In this document: positions 28,658-38,266 of the stretch, in pieces | Position numbering within the stretch: position 1 is the stretch's first letter | Layout: each line of letters begins with the position of its first letter | Source: Bacteroidota bacterium | GTDB lineage: Bacteria > Bacteroidota > Bacteroidia > JABDFU01 | Length of the DNA stretch: 64,000 nucleotides | Assembly: GCA_013286655.1 (NCBI GenBank) | Contig: JABDFG010000001.1 | Span: 25,459 to 89,458, forward strand | Direction: 5' to 3' | Notes under the pieces: model-generated | What the model was told of the DNA's origin: nothing | Database searches by the model: none | What the model saw: the letters and a program-made list of their open reading frames with translations, nothing else | Program-made: the position numbers and the translations under genes

Positions 28658-31012
28658 ATGAAGGATAAAGTATTAACTTCGTCCTTCATGTTTAAAAAAA
28701 CATATTGGCAGTACCACTGGCTGCTCTTATTATCAGTTAGTTACGGAAGCTTAATTGCTCAAAAAGACCCCCAGGCCTACCGCGCTTTTTTTGAAGAGGG
28801 AAATAAATTATTTCTTGAAAAAAATTATACAGACGCCCTTAACAATTTTTTGAGTGCCTTTCACCTCGATTCCAGTAACGCCAACATTCGATATAAATTA
28901 GGAATGGCTTACTTATATTCTCCCAACCAAAAAAACAAGGCCATCAATTATCTGGAAAAAGCAAGCAAAAATACCACGGAGCATTACAGTGAATATGAAG
29001 CCAGAGAAACGCATGCTCCTTTGATGGTGCATTTTTATCTGGGCATTGCTTACCAGTTAAATTATGAGTTTGAAAAAGCCATCGCAAAATTTCAATATTG
29101 CTCGGATATTTTTAAAGACAAAAAACTGCCTTCAGATATTAAGTTACACATGGATCAGTGCAACACAGGTATTCAATTGATGAAAAATAAAATCGATGTA
29201 AAAATAGAGAACCTGGGGCCGAATTTCAATACCAGCTACCCTGAATATTGCCCGGTCATTAATGCAGATGAATCAACACTGATTTTTACATCCAGACGTC
29301 CTGGAGGCCTTACAGATGATAAAGCGCCAGACGGCCAGTACTTTGAGGACATTTACATAAGTTATAAAGCTGCGGATGGCAATTGGTCCAAACCCAAATT
29401 GATCAGCCGGTTTATCAATACGGAAGAAAATGATGCGGCTATAGGCCTATCAGCAGATGGACACCAGCTTTTCGTTTTTTCGCCGGAAAATGGGGGAGAC
29501 ATTCTCTACAGCAATTTTGACGGGGGAGGCTGGAGTGTTCCCCTGCCGGTAGGATCAGATATCAACTCTAAATATTGGGAAACACATGCCTGCATTTCCG
29601 CAGACAACCAAACCCTTTATTTTGTAAGCGACCGTCCTGGGGGGTATGGAGGCCGTGATATTTACAAATGTGTCAAACTTCCGAATGGCAACTGGAGTTT
29701 AGCAACCAACCTCGGACCAACCATCAATACCCCTTACGATGAGGACGGTCCATTTATTCATCCTGACGGCGTTACACTTTTTTACAGCAGCAATGGTCCA
29801 GCCAGCATGGGAGGATTTGATATTTTCTATTCCACAAAAACCGAAACTTCCGGTAAAAAAAATAATGGCGTAAAATGGTCCAGACCCGCCAATCTTGGGT
29901 ATCCTATCAATACCACCGGAGATGATATTTATTATGTGCTTTCAACCGACGGTACAAGAGCTTATTTTTCTTCCGAAAGGGAAGGGAGCATTGGGGAAAA
30001 GGATCTTTTTAAAATGACTCTCAGCTCAACGGTCGTTAATCCGACCGCCTTAATGATCGGCTTCTTAACCTTTGACGGGAGTGCCTCAAAAATTCCCAGA
30101 GATGTACATATAACTGCCAGAGATGGAGAAACAGACGAACTCATACAAGACATACGACCCAATCCAAAAACCGGCAAATACCTGATGGTACTTAGTCCCG
30201 GTACAAGCGGCAAGACGTACAACATTAAATTAGAAGCGGAAGGGTATTTTCCGGTCAGCGAACAACTAAAAATCGAACCAGGTTCCTCTTACCAGGAATT
30301 GAAAAGGGAAATCCGGCTAAAACTCATTAACCTGGAAACTAAAAGATCAGGGGACGTCTCTTTAACAGGAATTGTAAGAGGTTCTGATGGCAAACCGATA
30401 AGCGATGCAAAAGTAATTGTAAAGGACAATAGTACCGGGGAAATTGTAAAGACCTATCAGACATTAAACGATTCAGGCCTTTATTACGCCTCTCTTCAAA
30501 CAGGAAAAAATTACAACGTATCTTTTGAGACCAGTGGCTTCTTATTTCACTCTGAAAACATAGACATACCTGCCCAATCTGATTTTTCTGTTATAAAAAG
30601 AGATGTGCAAATCGAAAAAGTAACCGCCGGATCAACCATAGTTTTGAAGAATGTATTTTTTGAAACAGGCAGAGCCACCTTAACCAAAGAATCAAAGATA
30701 GAACTGGAAAAGCTGTATGACATGTTAACACAAAATGCCCTGCTTCGGGTTGAAATATCCGGCCATACGGACAATGCGGGAACAGAAAGCGTTAACCTTC
30801 GTTTATCACAAGAGCGTGCTCAATCTGTTGTAGATTACCTTGTAAAAAACAAAAGAACATATTATGTTGCGCCTTTTTATTATAAGGGAGTGGATAAAAA
30901 AAGACTTGTACCTTTGGGATATGGTTCAACCAAACCAGTAATGGGTAATGATACGCCAGAGGGCAGGCGTATGAATCGTCGTGTTGAAATGAAAATCATC
31001 AGTATAAAATGA
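28658..31012 (+). CDS. PorE-like protein: TPR + PD40 propeller + carboxypeptidase-regulatory-like domain + OmpA C-terminal domain
   Basis: LFLEKNYTDALNNFLSAF TPR; SADNQTLYFVSDRPGGYGGRDIY PD40; VLKNVFFETGRATLTKES...ISGHTDNAGTESVNLRLSQERAQSV OmpA. Confidence 0.88.
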   Translation: MKDKVLTSSFMFKKTYWQYHWLLLLSVSYGSLIAQKDPQAYRAFFEEGNKLFLEKNYTDALNNFLSAFHLDSSNANIRYKLGMAYLYSPNQKNKAINYLEKASKNTTEHYSEYEARETHAPLMVHFYLGIAYQLNYEFEKAIAKFQYCSDIFKDKKLPSDIKLHMDQCNTGIQLMKNKIDVKIENLGPNFNTSYPEYCPVINADESTLIFTSRRPGGLTDDKAPDGQYFEDIYISYKAADGNWSKPKLISRFINTEENDAAIGLSADGHQLFVFSPENGGDILYSNFDGGGWSVPLPVGSDINSKYWETHACISADNQTLYFVSDRPGGYGGRDIYKCVKLPNGNWSLATNLGPTINTPYDEDGPFIHPDGVTLFYSSNGPASMGGFDIFYSTKTETSGKKNNGVKWSRPANLGYPINTTGDDIYYVLSTDGTRAYFSSEREGSIGEKDLFKMTLSSTVVNPTALMIGFLTFDGSASKIPRDVHITARDGETDELIQDIRPNPKTGKYLMVLSPGTSGKTYNIKLEAEGYFPVSEQLKIEPGSSYQELKREIRLKLINLETKRSGDVSLTGIVRGSDGKPISDAKVIVKDNSTGEIVKTYQTLNDSGLYYASLQTGKNYNVSFETSGFLFHSENIDIPAQSDFSVIKRDVQIEKVTAGSTIVLKNVFFETGRATLTKESKIELEKLYDMLTQNALLRVEISGHTDNAGTESVNLRLSQERAQSVVDYLVKNKRTYYVAPFYYKGVDKKRLVPLGYGSTKPVMGNDTPEGRRMNRRVEMKIISIK

Positions 31013-32583
31013 GGGTCTTCGTCTTGAAAACAATTCCATTGATTTCACTGTTCGTTTTGTTCTATGGTTTTGCCTATTCACAAAAATCCTCTTCGAGATT
31101 TATAGACCCACGGGAGGCAGAAGAACATTTTGATCATAAAAATTACCTGGCTGCAATGCGTGTATATAAAGAATTGCTCAAACGAGACCCCGATGATGCT
31201 GATTATAATTACAAAGTAGCGCTTTGTTATTTAAATACCAACCTGGATAAAACTCAGGCTATTCCATACCTTGAAAAGATTGTAAAAAAAGGCAAGGTCG
31301 ACACGGAGGTTTGGTTCCATCTCGGTCAGGCCTACCAATATGCCAACCGCTTTGATGACGCGATTAAGGCTTATTCCACCTTCAAAGAAAAGTCATCCAG
31401 AAGAGATATTGAAAGGGCCGAACGGGCTATTGAAACCTGCTATAACGGGAAACAATTTGTAAAATTCCCACTGGATGTAACTTTTGAAAATCTTGGTAAG
31501 GATGTAAATTCAGAATATGCAGACTATCATCCCTTTGCTACATTGAATGAGTCTTTTATGGTATTTACAAGCAGGAGAAAGGGCGGAAAAAGCAATTCAC
31601 TGGAAATGGATGGGCTCTATCCTTCTGATATTTACATGACGACCGTAAAAGAAGGTAATTGGATTAAAGCGACTAATATCGGATCTCCGGTGAATACCTC
31701 TTTTGACGAACAAGCCGTTGGACTTTCTCCGGATGGCTCAAGTATGACCGTATACCTGGACCACATTGATAGCCTTGGCAATATTTATATATCGAAATTT
31801 TTGAATGGAAAATTTCAAAAACTTTCCAAATTAAACAGCAATGTAAATTCCGGCTTCGAAACCTCCGGATCCGTTAGTGTCGATGGGGAAATGATACTTT
31901 TCGCAAGCGAACGTTCAGGAGGAATGGGAGGTACCGACCTGTACATGGCTAAAAAATTACCGAATGGACAATGGGCGATTCCCCAAAATCTTGGCAAAAC
32001 AATTAACACCGTTTACAACGAAGATTTTCCTCATCTTTCGGAAGATGGAAAGACACTTTATTTTGCATCACAAGGTCATTCCAGTATGGGAGGATTCGAT
32101 ATTTTCAAATCTGTTTATACGGAAGAAACGAATACCTGGTCGGAACCGCAAAACCTGGGATACCCCATCAATACGACCGATGACAATTATACCATCTCCT
32201 TCACCGAGAATGAGCGGGTTGCGTACGTAGCTGCGGTAAGACCGGGAGGTATGGGGGACCTGGATATCTGGCGTATTCGCTTTAATAATACAGAGCAACG
32301 GATGACATTCGTCTCCGGACGTGTAAGTTCAACCGACAGTACTCAAAATACGATGGAAGCGATTATCACTGCAACGGATGTATCAAAAAAAGACCAGCTA
32401 CCTTTTACTTACACCCCTATCCCATCGAGCGGGAAATACATCATGGCACTCAGTCCAGGAAAATATACACTAACCATTGAAAGCACTGGTCATACTACTT
32501 ACACAGAAACCATCACCATACTGGATAAAGGTTCTTTCCAGCCAGAAATTAAAAAAGACTTTATTCTCATAAAAAATAAATAA
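31009..32583 (+). CDS. TPR + PD40 propeller protein lacking OmpA domain (paralogue 2)
   Basis: SSMGGFDIFKSVYTEETNTWSEPQNLGYPINTTDD; overlaps the previous gene by 4 nt. Confidence 0.85.
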   Translation: MRVFVLKTIPLISLFVLFYGFAYSQKSSSRFIDPREAEEHFDHKNYLAAMRVYKELLKRDPDDADYNYKVALCYLNTNLDKTQAIPYLEKIVKKGKVDTEVWFHLGQAYQYANRFDDAIKAYSTFKEKSSRRDIERAERAIETCYNGKQFVKFPLDVTFENLGKDVNSEYADYHPFATLNESFMVFTSRRKGGKSNSLEMDGLYPSDIYMTTVKEGNWIKATNIGSPVNTSFDEQAVGLSPDGSSMTVYLDHIDSLGNIYISKFLNGKFQKLSKLNSNVNSGFETSGSVSVDGEMILFASERSGGMGGTDLYMAKKLPNGQWAIPQNLGKTINTVYNEDFPHLSEDGKTLYFASQGHSSMGGFDIFKSVYTEETNTWSEPQNLGYPINTTDDNYTISFTENERVAYVAAVRPGGMGDLDIWRIRFNNTEQRMTFVSGRVSSTDSTQNTMEAIITATDVSKKDQLPFTYTPIPSSGKYIMALSPGKYTLTIESTGHTTYTETITILDKGSFQPEIKKDFILIKNK

Positions 32584-32589
32584 AGCCAT

Positions 32590-34161
32590 ATGAAATTTAA
32601 GCAACGGCGTTATGGTTTAAACTGTTTCATTTTTTTGTTTCTGCTGCTGAACATGTCCAGTGCCCAAAACCGGAAGCCGGTTAATCCGGATATTGCAAAA
32701 GAACTTTTTTCCAGACATAATTATGTCCAGGCTCTTCCCATGTACAAAGAACTTGTCAAACAGCAGCCTAAAAGCATTGAATACAATTTAAAAACAGCCA
32801 TCTGTTACCTGAACACCTCCATTAACAAAGCTGCTGCAGTTCCTTACCTTGAGTTTATTTGTGCACTGCCCAAAAAAGAGGAGGAGGACCAGTTCAACCT
32901 CGGGAAAGCCTATCAATATGCCTACCGGTTTGATGAAGCCATTGTCGCTTATGAAAAATGTACGAAGACGGCCAAAGGAAATCTGCTCTTGCAAGCCGAA
33001 CGACAGATCGAAACCTGCAACAATGCCAAAGAACTCATCAAGTACCCTCTGGATGTTGTCTTTATTAACCTGGGGAAACAAATCAATACAGAATTTCCGG
33101 ATTACAATCCTTTAATTCCATCTGACGAATCATTTCTGGTATTTACTACCCGGAGACCTAAAGGCTCCGGAATGCAGCCAGAAATGGATGGTTATTATCC
33201 TTCCGATATTTTGATTTCAGTACCCAAAGACGGAGTCTGGCAAAAACCAAAGGACATTGGGACCCAGATCAATACCCCACTTGATGAACAAGCCGTAGAT
33301 CTGACTCCTGATGGAAAAGTAATGGTTGTTTACCTGGATCACATTGACTCCGTTGGAAATATATATTATTCCGAAAATAACAAAAACCAGTTTTCAAAAC
33401 TGGTAAAATTTAATTCGAATGTCAATTCCGCATTTGAAACTTCGGGTTCTATTTCGAGCAGTCGCGATCTGCTCGTTTTTGCCAGCAAACGTGCGGATGG
33501 TTACGGAGAGACTGATCTGTATATGATGAAAAAATTACCCAATGGAGATTGGGCCTTGCCTCAGATTTTAGGGAACCAGATAAATACTAAATATAAAGAA
33601 GATTACCCGCACATTGGGCCGGACGGCAAAACTCTGTATTTTGCTTCACAGGGACATTCTTCCATGGGCGGCTTCGATATCTTCAAGTCCATCTATTCAG
33701 AGGAATCTAATACCTGGTCTTCCCCGGAGAATCTTGGTTACCCGATTAACAGCCCCGATGACGAACTCAGCATCTCCTTTACGGGTGATAGCTGTTACGG
33801 CTATCTTTCTTCTTCAAGAGACGGAGGATTTGGGGATCTTGATCTCTATAAGGTAAAGTTTAACAAAGAAAATATCCGGTATTGCATTGTGAGCGGTTAT
33901 GTCACAACAGCCGACACGATGGGCCCCTATATAAAAAAGCAAATCGTTGCGATACGGACAGACACCAAACAGCTACAAAAATTCACACCGGTTAAAAACA
34001 GCGGTAAATATGTCATGGCACTTAACCCGGGTAAATATACCCTGACGGTTAAAGCAGACGGATATGAAGATTTCAATTTCCTCATGACCATTGTGGATGT
34101 TCCCTTTCAACCGGAAATAAAACAGGACTTTCAATTAACCAAAAAAACAATTCCTAACTAA
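32590..34161 (+). CDS. TPR + PD40 propeller protein lacking OmpA domain (paralogue 3)
   Basis: SSMGGFDIFKSIYSEESNTWSSPENLGYPINSPDDE, closely related to paralogue 2. Confidence 0.85.
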   Translation: MKFKQRRYGLNCFIFLFLLLNMSSAQNRKPVNPDIAKELFSRHNYVQALPMYKELVKQQPKSIEYNLKTAICYLNTSINKAAAVPYLEFICALPKKEEEDQFNLGKAYQYAYRFDEAIVAYEKCTKTAKGNLLLQAERQIETCNNAKELIKYPLDVVFINLGKQINTEFPDYNPLIPSDESFLVFTTRRPKGSGMQPEMDGYYPSDILISVPKDGVWQKPKDIGTQINTPLDEQAVDLTPDGKVMVVYLDHIDSVGNIYYSENNKNQFSKLVKFNSNVNSAFETSGSISSSRDLLVFASKRADGYGETDLYMMKKLPNGDWALPQILGNQINTKYKEDYPHIGPDGKTLYFASQGHSSMGGFDIFKSIYSEESNTWSSPENLGYPINSPDDELSISFTGDSCYGYLSSSRDGGFGDLDLYKVKFNKENIRYCIVSGYVTTADTMGPYIKKQIVAIRTDTKQLQKFTPVKNSGKYVMALNPGKYTLTVKADGYEDFNFLMTIVDVPFQPEIKQDFQLTKKTIPN

Positions 34162-34166
34162 ATTTC

Positions 34167-34937
34167 GTGCAGCTAAACTTAACCCGCCCACTCGCCTTCT
34201 TTGATCTTGAAACAACCGGAGTAAATGTCGGTTCCGACCGGATCGTGGAACTAGCTATCCTGAAAGTCAATCCGGATGGATCCAAAGATCTTAAAACCAA
34301 ACGGATCAACCCGCTCATTCCAATACCTGAACAAGCCAGCCTGATACATGGCATCAAGAACCTGGATGTTAAAGATTCCCCTTCCTTTAAAGAAGTCGCA
34401 CATGAGCTGAACCTTTTTCTGGAAGGTTGTGATCTTGCAGGGTATAATTCAAACAGATTTGACATTCCCTTACTTGTAGAGGAATTCCTGCGGGCTGAAA
34501 TCGATTTTGATTTAAAAGGACGCAAATTTATTGACGTACAAACTATTTTTCACAAAAAAGAACAACGCACGCTTTCTGCAGCCTTCCGGTTTTACTGCCA
34601 GAAGGACCTGGAACGGGCACACAGTGCAGAAGCCGATACAATAGCTACCCAGGAAATACTCGAAGCACAGCTCGATAAATACCCTGACTTAAAAAATGAC
34701 ATGTCTTTTCTACACGAATATTCAACCCAAACTTCCAATGTCGATCTGGCGGGAAGGATCGTTTATAATAAAGAAAAAATAGAAGTTTTTAATTTCGGCA
34801 AACATACGGGCAAACCGGTAGAGGTTGTTTTTCAAACGGAGCCATCCTATTACAAATGGATGATGGACGGTGATTTCCCCCTTTACACCAAGAAAATTAT
34901 CACCCAGATTCGTTTACGTATACTTAATAACAAATGA
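34167..34937 (+). CDS. DnaQ-like 3'-5' exonuclease
   Basis: LAFFDLETTGVNVGSDRIVELAILKV; HSAEADTIATQEIL; GTG start. Confidence 0.88.
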   Translation: MQLNLTRPLAFFDLETTGVNVGSDRIVELAILKVNPDGSKDLKTKRINPLIPIPEQASLIHGIKNLDVKDSPSFKEVAHELNLFLEGCDLAGYNSNRFDIPLLVEEFLRAEIDFDLKGRKFIDVQTIFHKKEQRTLSAAFRFYCQKDLERAHSAEADTIATQEILEAQLDKYPDLKNDMSFLHEYSTQTSNVDLAGRIVYNKEKIEVFNFGKHTGKPVEVVFQTEPSYYKWMMDGDFPLYTKKIITQIRLRILNNK

Positions 34938-35545
34938 AAATCCTGTGCATTGGTCAGAATTACGCAAAACACAATTCGGAAATGAAATCCGAAACTCCAG
35001 CGGAGCCCGTATTCTTTATGAAACCAGATACAGCCCTCTTAACAGAAGGTAAACCCTTTTATTACCCCGATTTTTCAAAAGAAATCCACCACGAAGTAGA
35101 ACTGGTATTAAAAATTTCAAAAAACGGCAAACACATTGATCCTGATTTGGCAAAGAATTACTACGAAGAAATTGGAGTTGGAATTGACTTTACAGCCCGT
35201 GACCTTCAATCCCGGTGCAAAGAAAAAGGGTTACCCTGGGAAAAAGCCAAAGCATTTGATGGCTCAGCTCCTGTCGGGAAATTTGTTTCAAAAAAAGAAT
35301 TTTCTGACTTAACGAATCTGTCTTTTCAACTTAAGCTGAACAACGCGATCGTTCAAAAAGGAAATACGAAAGACCTGTTATTTTCTTTTGATACCATTAT
35401 TGCCTATTTATCCACATTTATTACCCTACGGACAGGAGATCTTATTTTTACGGGAACTCCGGAGGGCGTTGGGCCAGTCAAAATAGGCGATCAGCTGGAA
35501 GCTTTTATAGAAAACAAATCTCTTTTGCGTTTTGACGTTAAATAA
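34934..35545 (+). CDS. Fumarylacetoacetate hydrolase family protein
   Basis: MKILCIGQNYAKHNSEM; EVELVLKISKNGKHID; GDLIFTGTPEGVGPV. Confidence 0.92.
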   Translation: MKILCIGQNYAKHNSEMKSETPAEPVFFMKPDTALLTEGKPFYYPDFSKEIHHEVELVLKISKNGKHIDPDLAKNYYEEIGVGIDFTARDLQSRCKEKGLPWEKAKAFDGSAPVGKFVSKKEFSDLTNLSFQLKLNNAIVQKGNTKDLLFSFDTIIAYLSTFITLRTGDLIFTGTPEGVGPVKIGDQLEAFIENKSLLRFDVK

Positions 35546-36731
35546 AATCCAGTTTTCCGAAATTTTTATTCATCACTTTTTTACTTTCCACCTGCAGCCA
35601 CTTTTCTAAAATGCTTGCATAAATACTCCGGAAATCAATTTGATAGTTCAGGTCTCCTCCATCCAGATTAGAAAGATCAGGGCCCTCATTCAAAACTCCC
35701 TTTTTATTAAGTGCACCTGAAAAAACAAAAACAGAGCTGGCGGTACCATGATCCGTTCCATTACTGGCATTCTGCTCTACCCTACGGCCAAATTCAGAAA
35801 AGGTCATCATTAAGGTATCATCCCAGGCATCATTCTTTTTAAGGTCTTTTATAAATGCAGCAACTCCTTCAGCATATTCTTTCAAAAGTTTTTCCTGTTT
35901 ATTCTTCTGATTGACATGTGTATCAAAACCACCTAAGGATACATAATATACCTTTGCAGGAAGGCCGCTGTTAATAAAGGTCGCAATCGTTTTCAGTTGC
36001 CGTGCAAATTCCGTATTGGGATAATCGGCCGTATTTTTATATGTTTTTGAGGTTTGATAAATATAATCCGCAGAAGAAGACGTCTCAATCATTGTTTTAT
36101 ACAAATAGCCTAAATTATCATCGTTTAGATTCTTTCCATCCATCCGTGAAACGACATCCTTGAAAAATGGTTCGCGCGTCGTATCATAAAGTTGCCTGGC
36201 ATCTTTTACAGCCAGTGCCTTTTTATGTTGCCCTTTCATCGCCAGGGAAAGGCTGTCGTCTACCTCTATTGCAGCATATCCATTTTGACAACCTGTACAA
36301 TTAGCATCCAGGTACCGCCCAATCCAGCCGGTAGACAAATATTCATTCGAATCACTTGCCGTATGCCAGATATCAAGCGAACGAAAATGGGAACGGTCCG
36401 GGTTGGGATACCCTACGCTATTAATGATGCTCATCCAGCCCTGATCAACTATTTCCTGTAAGGGTTGCAGCGCAGGATTAAAACCAAGTTCATCGTTCAG
36501 TCGCAGAATACTGCTTTTAGGTACAGACAGTCCAGGTCTTTTCTGATAATAGATATCATTATTGAATGGAACGATGGTGTTCAATCCATCGTTCCCTCCG
36601 GAAAGCTGAATAATCACCAGTCGTTTATTCCCCGGAATTTCAGCTTCTAACTCAAATGATTTGAGAAAAGAAGGAACTAACAACATTCCTGTCGCAAGAC
36701 TTGATTGCTTTATGAAGTTACGTCTGTTCAT
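35538..36731 (-). CDS. DUF1501 domain protein with twin-arginine signal
   Basis: MNRRNFIKQSSLATGMLLVPSF; VIIQLSGGNDGLNTIVP; GGFDTHVNQ; TDHGTASSVFVFSG. Confidence 0.92.
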   Translation of the reverse strand: MNRRNFIKQSSLATGMLLVPSFLKSFELEAEIPGNKRLVIIQLSGGNDGLNTIVPFNNDIYYQKRPGLSVPKSSILRLNDELGFNPALQPLQEIVDQGWMSIINSVGYPNPDRSHFRSLDIWHTASDSNEYLSTGWIGRYLDANCTGCQNGYAAIEVDDSLSLAMKGQHKKALAVKDARQLYDTTREPFFKDVVSRMDGKNLNDDNLGYLYKTMIETSSSADYIYQTSKTYKNTADYPNTEFARQLKTIATFINSGLPAKVYYVSLGGFDTHVNQKNKQEKLLKEYAEGVAAFIKDLKKNDAWDDTLMMTFSEFGRRVEQNASNGTDHGTASSVFVFSGALNKKGVLNEGPDLSNLDGGDLNYQIDFRSIYASILEKWLQVESKKVMNKNFGKLDFI

Positions 36732-36749
36732 TCCGCGCTCCCCTTTAAA

Positions 36750-38204
36750 TTAACACAGTTGATACTCTGGCAAAGAAAGAAGTTCCAATGCCGCACTTTT
36801 TATAGTACCATTTCCTGGTTCCGAAATCAGATCAAGTATTTCTTTCGGAGGTTCTCGTTGGAGCAGGAAGTCTGCCAATTGAGCCTTTGTCATATCTTTT
36901 GGAACATCCGCTTCAAATTTTTCCCAACTCGCAATGGCTTTTACTTTCCTCTGTACCTTGCTTTGTACTTTTAGCTCTTCCTGCGACTTCAGCATTTTAT
37001 ATTCTTCCGGTTCTTCTTTCTCCGCCAAGGCTATAATCCCATTATTCAATACGATTGAAGGTAATTTCAGCCGGAGCATTAAAGAAGAGGAATCTATCCA
37101 GTTTTTACCACCAGCCCAGCCACTTACATTAGGAGGAGCAAACAATTGCTGCCCTAAAAGTTTCTGAATATAAATTAATACATTGGGGTCTTCGTATTTC
37201 ACTCCAAAAGAACGGTTCAAACCGACCAATAGTTCGATGGGAGATTTTATTTTAACGCCAATATTTTTTTTATCGTAAAACCATTCGGAGGTGAGGATAG
37301 TTTTCATCAAAGCAGCAATATCATACCCTGATTCATAGAATGAATCTGTTAATGTATTAACACACCCTTCGTCTGGTTCATCATTTACAAAAAAACGATA
37401 CGCTTTTGAACAGATAAAATGAGCGCAGGTCTTTTGCTGAAGTAGTATGTCAAGTATATCCTCCCCATTAAAATTGCCCGTTTTGCCAAAAAATGTTTTT
37501 TCTCCACTATCATGTCTTTCCGGGTGGAATTCAAAATCTCCTTTTTTATCAAAACCCCAGCCCGTAAATGCTCTGGCTGATTCTTTTATATCCTGTTCGG
37601 TATAATTTCCCCGTCCCAACGTAAATAATTCCATTAATTCTCTTGCAAAATTTTCATTGGGATGCTTTTTCCGGTTTTGCTGATTATTCAAAAAGTCAAG
37701 CATAGCGGCACTTTTAGAAACCTGCAATAAGAGGTCTTTAAATTTTCCGAGGGCATATTGGCGCTGAATATTATTTAAATCCTGTGTAAAGACAGGATTA
37801 AGAGATCGGCAGGCAAAATGTCCATGCCAAAACAAGGTCATTTTCTCCCGAAACACAGCATCCGTTTCTGTCAGCTGCGACAACCACATTACATTTAATT
37901 CCTTATCATATTTAAGCGATTCGGCAGCTATTTCCGACTTTCTTTCGGCAGAAAGATCCTTATAATCCTCCGAAGGCAGCGTGCTCTTATCGACCAAAGA
38001 TAAAGGGTATATACTTGCTGCATTCTGAAAAATCAAATCGACATGTTTTTCAAGGGTTAAGCTGGAATTATACGTTTGGTATCCTGAACCGAAACCGGCT
38101 CTTAGATAAAGATGCTGAATTTGCTTTTGTTTACTAACACCAGTCATTGGGAATCCTTTTCTGTTCGACTTAAAATCTGGGGAATGGTTTAATATCAAGA
38201 GCAA
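36750..38204 (-). CDS. DUF1800 domain protein
   Basis: MTLFWHGHFACRS; NENFARELMELFTLGRGNYTEQDIKESARAFTGW; GWAGGKNWIDSSSL. Confidence 0.92.
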   Translation of the reverse strand: MLLILNHSPDFKSNRKGFPMTGVSKQKQIQHLYLRAGFGSGYQTYNSSLTLEKHVDLIFQNAASIYPLSLVDKSTLPSEDYKDLSAERKSEIAAESLKYDKELNVMWLSQLTETDAVFREKMTLFWHGHFACRSLNPVFTQDLNNIQRQYALGKFKDLLLQVSKSAAMLDFLNNQQNRKKHPNENFARELMELFTLGRGNYTEQDIKESARAFTGWGFDKKGDFEFHPERHDSGEKTFFGKTGNFNGEDILDILLQQKTCAHFICSKAYRFFVNDEPDEGCVNTLTDSFYESGYDIAALMKTILTSEWFYDKKNIGVKIKSPIELLVGLNRSFGVKYEDPNVLIYIQKLLGQQLFAPPNVSGWAGGKNWIDSSSLMLRLKLPSIVLNNGIIALAEKEEPEEYKMLKSQEELKVQSKVQRKVKAIASWEKFEADVPKDMTKAQLADFLLQREPPKEILDLISEPGNGTIKSAALELLSLPEYQLC

Positions 38205-38266
38205 AAAAAGCTAAATTAGTGTCTTCATTAATTTATCCTAATTATTGACGTATTTTAAATAATGTT

